A stretch of DNA of 64,000 nt from Nitrobacter sp. Nb-311A. GTDB taxonomy: Bacteria > Pseudomonadota > Alphaproteobacteria > Rhizobiales > Xanthobacteraceae. Of the stretch, positions 61,686-64,000 are shown piece by piece. The DNA is taken from positions 1 to 64,000 of the forward strand of contig NZ_AAMY01000002.1 in NCBI RefSeq assembly GCF_000152905.1. Reading direction: 5' to 3'. The notes under the pieces were generated by a model that was not told where the DNA came from, searched no databases, and was given only the letters and a program-made list of their open reading frames with translations. Each line of letters starts with the position of its first letter. The first letter of the stretch is position 1. The translations under genes were made by a program, and so were the position numbers.

Positions 61686-62813
61686 TCATCTTCTCAGCGA
61701 AGACGCCGCCGGCGCACTCCTTGCAGCGGAGATCTCGACGACGACTGTGTGTAAAGCGCCCCTGCGGTCGAATGTCAGCTGCACGCGATCGCCAATACGG
61801 GCCAGTCCGATCTTATTGCGAAGTTGCGCCGCGCTACGAATGGGAACGCCATCCGCAGCGATGATGATATCGCCTCTGCGAATGCCGGCCGCCTCGGCCG
61901 AAGATCCTCGGAGGACACCGGCGATCAGAGCGCCCTGGCTCCTTCCGGTAGCTTGTGGTTCCGAACTGCCCGTGCTCAGATCCTGTACCGATACGCCGAT
62001 ACGGCCGCGCCGCACGACGCCGTATTCGACGATCTGCTCCATGACCTGCCGTGCCATATTGATCGGTACAGCAAAGCCGATTCCGATATTGCCGCCGCCC
62101 GGTGAAATGATCGCGGTGTTGATTCCGACGAGTTCGCCCTTCAAATTGATCAATGCTCCGCCAGAGTTGCCTGGATTGATTGGCGCGTCAGTTTGAATGA
62201 AGTCCTCGTAGCCATGCTTGCCAAGGCCGGTGCGACCCAGCGCGCTGACAAGGCCGGAGGTCACCGTCTGACCCAGGCCGAAGGGGTTGCCGACGGCTAT
62301 CACGAAGTCGCCGACCTCCAGTTTGTCGCTGTCGCCCAACCGGATAGCCTTGAGATTGTTTCCGCGCTTGATCTGGAGCACCGCGATATCGGTTCCTGGA
62401 TCGCGCCCGATCAGCCTGGCCGAGAATCTTCTGCCGTCTTTTGTCGTGATTTGAGCCGTCGATATTTGCGCCACGACATGGTTGGCGGTGAGGATATATC
62501 CGCGTTGCGCATCGACAATGACGCCCGATCCCGTGGCCTGGACCTCTCTCTCCAGTTGTCGCGGCAAGTCAAAAAATTCGCGAAAGAAAGGATCGCGATA
62601 AAGGGGATTGTCCTCCTTCACGCGGCCACGAACGGAGATATTCACAACCGCCGGCGTGACTTCGCGTACCAGCGGAGCAAGTGTCGGGACCCGCCCACTA
62701 CCCAGATCGGGGATTTGAGCCGCGGCTGGACACCACGGCAGCAACGTTCCGATAATGATCAAGGTGAGAAGAATAGGCCGCAATGCTGCGGATGGACGTA
62801 TCGTAATCATCAC
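61686..62813 (-). CDS. HtrA/DegP-family serine protease with one PDZ domain
   Basis: A 375-residue envelope protease. An N-terminal signal or anchor (LRPILLTLIIIGTLLPWCPA) is followed by a trypsin-like domain (about 45-255) with complete triad: His112 in ILTANHVV, Asp142 in DPGTDIAVLQI, Ser217 in PINPGNSGGALIN. A single PDZ domain (about 265-365) has GIRRGDIIIAADGVPIRSAA QLRN. The one-PDZ form fits DegS or the short DegQ type, either regulatory or protein quality control. It is next to the heat-shock cluster and might share its regulation, but no ROSE element precedes it. Confidence 0.92.
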   Translation of the reverse strand: MMITIRPSAALRPILLTLIIIGTLLPWCPAAAQIPDLGSGRVPTLAPLVREVTPAVVNISVRGRVKEDNPLYRDPFFREFFDLPRQLEREVQATGSGVIVDAQRGYILTANHVVAQISTAQITTKDGRRFSARLIGRDPGTDIAVLQIKRGNNLKAIRLGDSDKLEVGDFVIAVGNPFGLGQTVTSGLVSALGRTGLGKHGYEDFIQTDAPINPGNSGGALINLKGELVGINTAIISPGGGNIGIGFAVPINMARQVMEQIVEYGVVRRGRIGVSVQDLSTGSSEPQATGRSQGALIAGVLRGSSAEAAGIRRGDIIIAADGVPIRSAAQLRNKIGLARIGDRVQLTFDRRGALHTVVVEISAARSAPAASSLRR

Positions 62814-63199
62814 GTCGTTAGCCGGTCGGTGTAGATGGCGATTATGTTAGGTTGGGAGCAAATCGAGACGCAGGCGGTCACCCGGGAAGTGAGTTGCAGT
62901 TGTTTCTAAATCTGCGCGCTGGATTATCTTGGAATCACAATTTCGACTGCAAGCCCCGGATTCTGGATGTAGGGCTGCCGTGCACTCCTGGCGCTCATGA
63001 AACAATCGTTGGGCCAAAGACTTGGCCGGAACTCAGCAGTCTTGATCCGGCGCGGTAAAAATTTTGCGACGATCTCTTGAACTCGATTTTTCCGTTCCGA
63101 GGTGATTTTCGCATCCGCCGGCTGGGCAGATTTGTGTATGTCAATGTTCGCCTGACTTCGAAACGCGTAGCTGTGCGGCTCTATGAGAGGAACTCGGCT
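62814..63199. other. Intergenic region
   Basis: About 386 bases between the protease start and the end of the thioredoxin-fold gene, both on the minus strand. Plus-strand frames here lack ribosome sites and recognisable domains. The protease promoter should lie near 62820-62950. Confidence 0.5.
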
Positions 63200-63754
63200 T
63201 TATCCATCTTTCCATTTGATCGAGCAGCCAAGAGATGGGTTTTGATCAGCCGGCGCCATACCGGTTCTCGCAATCGCGCGCATGGCCTCAACCAACTCTC
63301 GGGGCGCCTCCGCACGGGGCGGATCCTTGCGGCCTTCGTCGAGCCGGCCGCGGTACTTGAGCTTGCGGTCGGCGCTGTAACCGAAGAAGTCCGGCGTACA
63401 CACCGCCCCATACGCCCGCGCGACTGCTTGGGTCTCGTCGTGCAGATAAGGAAACGGGAAACTGTGAGCCTTGGCGAAATGCTTCATGTTCTCAAATGAA
63501 TCTTCGGGATAGTTCGCGCCATCGTTCGAGCAAATCGCCACAAAGCCAATGCCCTCCGACAGCAGCACCCGCGCGTCCGCAACCATGCGATCGATCACCG
63601 CTTTGACATAGGGGCAATGGTTGCAGATGAAGACGACGACCGTGCCCTTTCCGCCCGCAAGGTCGTCCAGTGAGTAAGTCTTTCCGTCGGTTGCCGGAAG
63701 CCGGAACTCCGGCGCAGGCGTGTCGAAAGTAACCTGGTCGGCTGTCATCGCCAT
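63200..63754 (-). CDS. Thioredoxin-fold protein (AhpC/TSA-Redoxin family)
   Basis: A 184-residue cytoplasmic protein. It starts MAMTADQVTFDTPAPEFRLP ATDGKTYSLDDLAGGKGTVV and has VFICNHCPYVKAVIDRMVAD with Cys44 and Cys47 in a CxxC pair (CNHC). VAICSNDGANYPEDSFENMK HFAK and a late cis-Pro-type VCTPDFFGY follow. The CNHCPYVKA block defines a subgroup of redoxin-domain proteins found widely in bacteria; peroxidase or thiol-reductase activity is likely but unproven. It is transcribed alone, with AAGGAGAC upstream of the start. Confidence 0.88.
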   Translation of the reverse strand: MAMTADQVTFDTPAPEFRLPATDGKTYSLDDLAGGKGTVVVFICNHCPYVKAVIDRMVADARVLLSEGIGFVAICSNDGANYPEDSFENMKHFAKAHSFPFPYLHDETQAVARAYGAVCTPDFFGYSADRKLKYRGRLDEGRKDPPRAEAPRELVEAMRAIARTGMAPADQNPSLGCSIKWKDG

Positions 63755-63936
63755 GTCGCGTCTCCTTGTCGCCGAAAGAGAAATATGTGATCGGTTTCGA
63801 AGTTTGATTCCTTCGGCTTCCGGACGGTAACCCCCATCTCCCTGCCTTGTAGAAGGTCAGAAGGTCGCACCTGCTGATGCCGTGTTTGCATTAAAACGTC
63901 CTCATTCTGTGCTGCCGGCTCTACAAGGAAGACGCG

Positions 63937-64000
63937 CTACGCGGTTTTGCCGACGTGATGCTCAGCGGCGGAGTAGTCGTTGGCCCGGTGAAGGTCTCTC
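63937..64000 (-). CDS. Possible 3' end of a gene entering from beyond the window
   Basis: The last bases on the minus strand read RDLHRANDYSAAEHHVGKTA in one frame before TAG at 63939-63937. The frame is open to the window edge and has protein-like composition, but it is too short to identify. Confidence 0.3.
   Translation of the reverse strand, partial: RDLHRANDYSAAEHHVGKTA

Overview
This is a GC-rich alphaproteobacterial chromosome segment. Gene content and repeats point to the Bradyrhizobium/Rhodopseudomonas/Nitrobacter group (Nitrobacteraceae). The signs are the atpI-B-E-F'-F cluster, an ALAS-type hemA, the murA/hisD/UPF0262/phosphatase block, ROSE-controlled small heat-shock genes and two dispersed intergenic repeat families. 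A sorA/sorB sulfite dehydrogenase pair fits a lithotroph such as Nitrobacter, but the genus is an inference.

Layout. 1-1.9 kb: the end of an exbB-exbD-tonB cluster whose tonB looks frameshifted. 1.9-7.3 kb: a decayed IS481 transposase, a glycine-rich secreted protein, an L,D-transpeptidase, an M15-like peptidase and a phosphatase. 7.3-11.2 kb: UPF0262, hisD, murA, a 57-residue protein and tRNA-Thr(GGT). 11.5-15.1 kb: an Omp25-like porin, bioB and hemA. 15.2-20 kb: a FixJ-type regulator, a conserved periplasmic protein and the ATP synthase Fo genes. 20.1-28.7 kb: a DUF992 gene stopped by one nonsense codon, an unusual EF-G paralogue, a PadR regulator, small conserved proteins, tRNA-Val(CAC), a metallophosphatase, a ThDP enzyme and a second L,D-transpeptidase. 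28.9-36.4 kb: isovaleryl-CoA dehydrogenase, a soluble PAS-PAS chemotaxis receptor, ycjX/ycjF-like genes and a GT39 glycosyltransferase. 36.7-42.8 kb: sorA-sorB, a cold-shock gene, a hypothetical and putA. 43-46.4 kb: an ECF sigma factor, then a decayed island (broken LysR gene, intact Phd/VapC toxin-antitoxin pair, shattered serine recombinase). 46.4-51.4 kb: a two-component pair and a large secreted protein with a possible Cys/His hydrolase core. 51.7-57.5 kb: a second exbB-exbD-tonB set, a TonB-receptor relic, and a divergent TonB receptor coupled to a ModA-like binding protein. 57.7-61.4 kb: a heat-shock cluster with three ROSE thermometers. 61.7-64 kb: an HtrA-like protease and a thioredoxin-fold protein.

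The most interesting locus is 51.9-57.5 kb. A TonB-dependent receptor overlaps a ModA-like periplasmic protein by four bases and lies divergent to exbB-exbD-tonB. Between them is a 28-bp dyad resembling a ModE operator. I read this as a candidate TonB-energised molybdenum-oxyanion or molybdophore uptake system, which would suit a cell that makes molybdoenzymes such as SorA.

Other points of note are a ROSE thermometer in front of an unknown membrane protein, a repeat family that supplies the TAG stop codon of the gene before it at four loci, and several genes caught in early decay.
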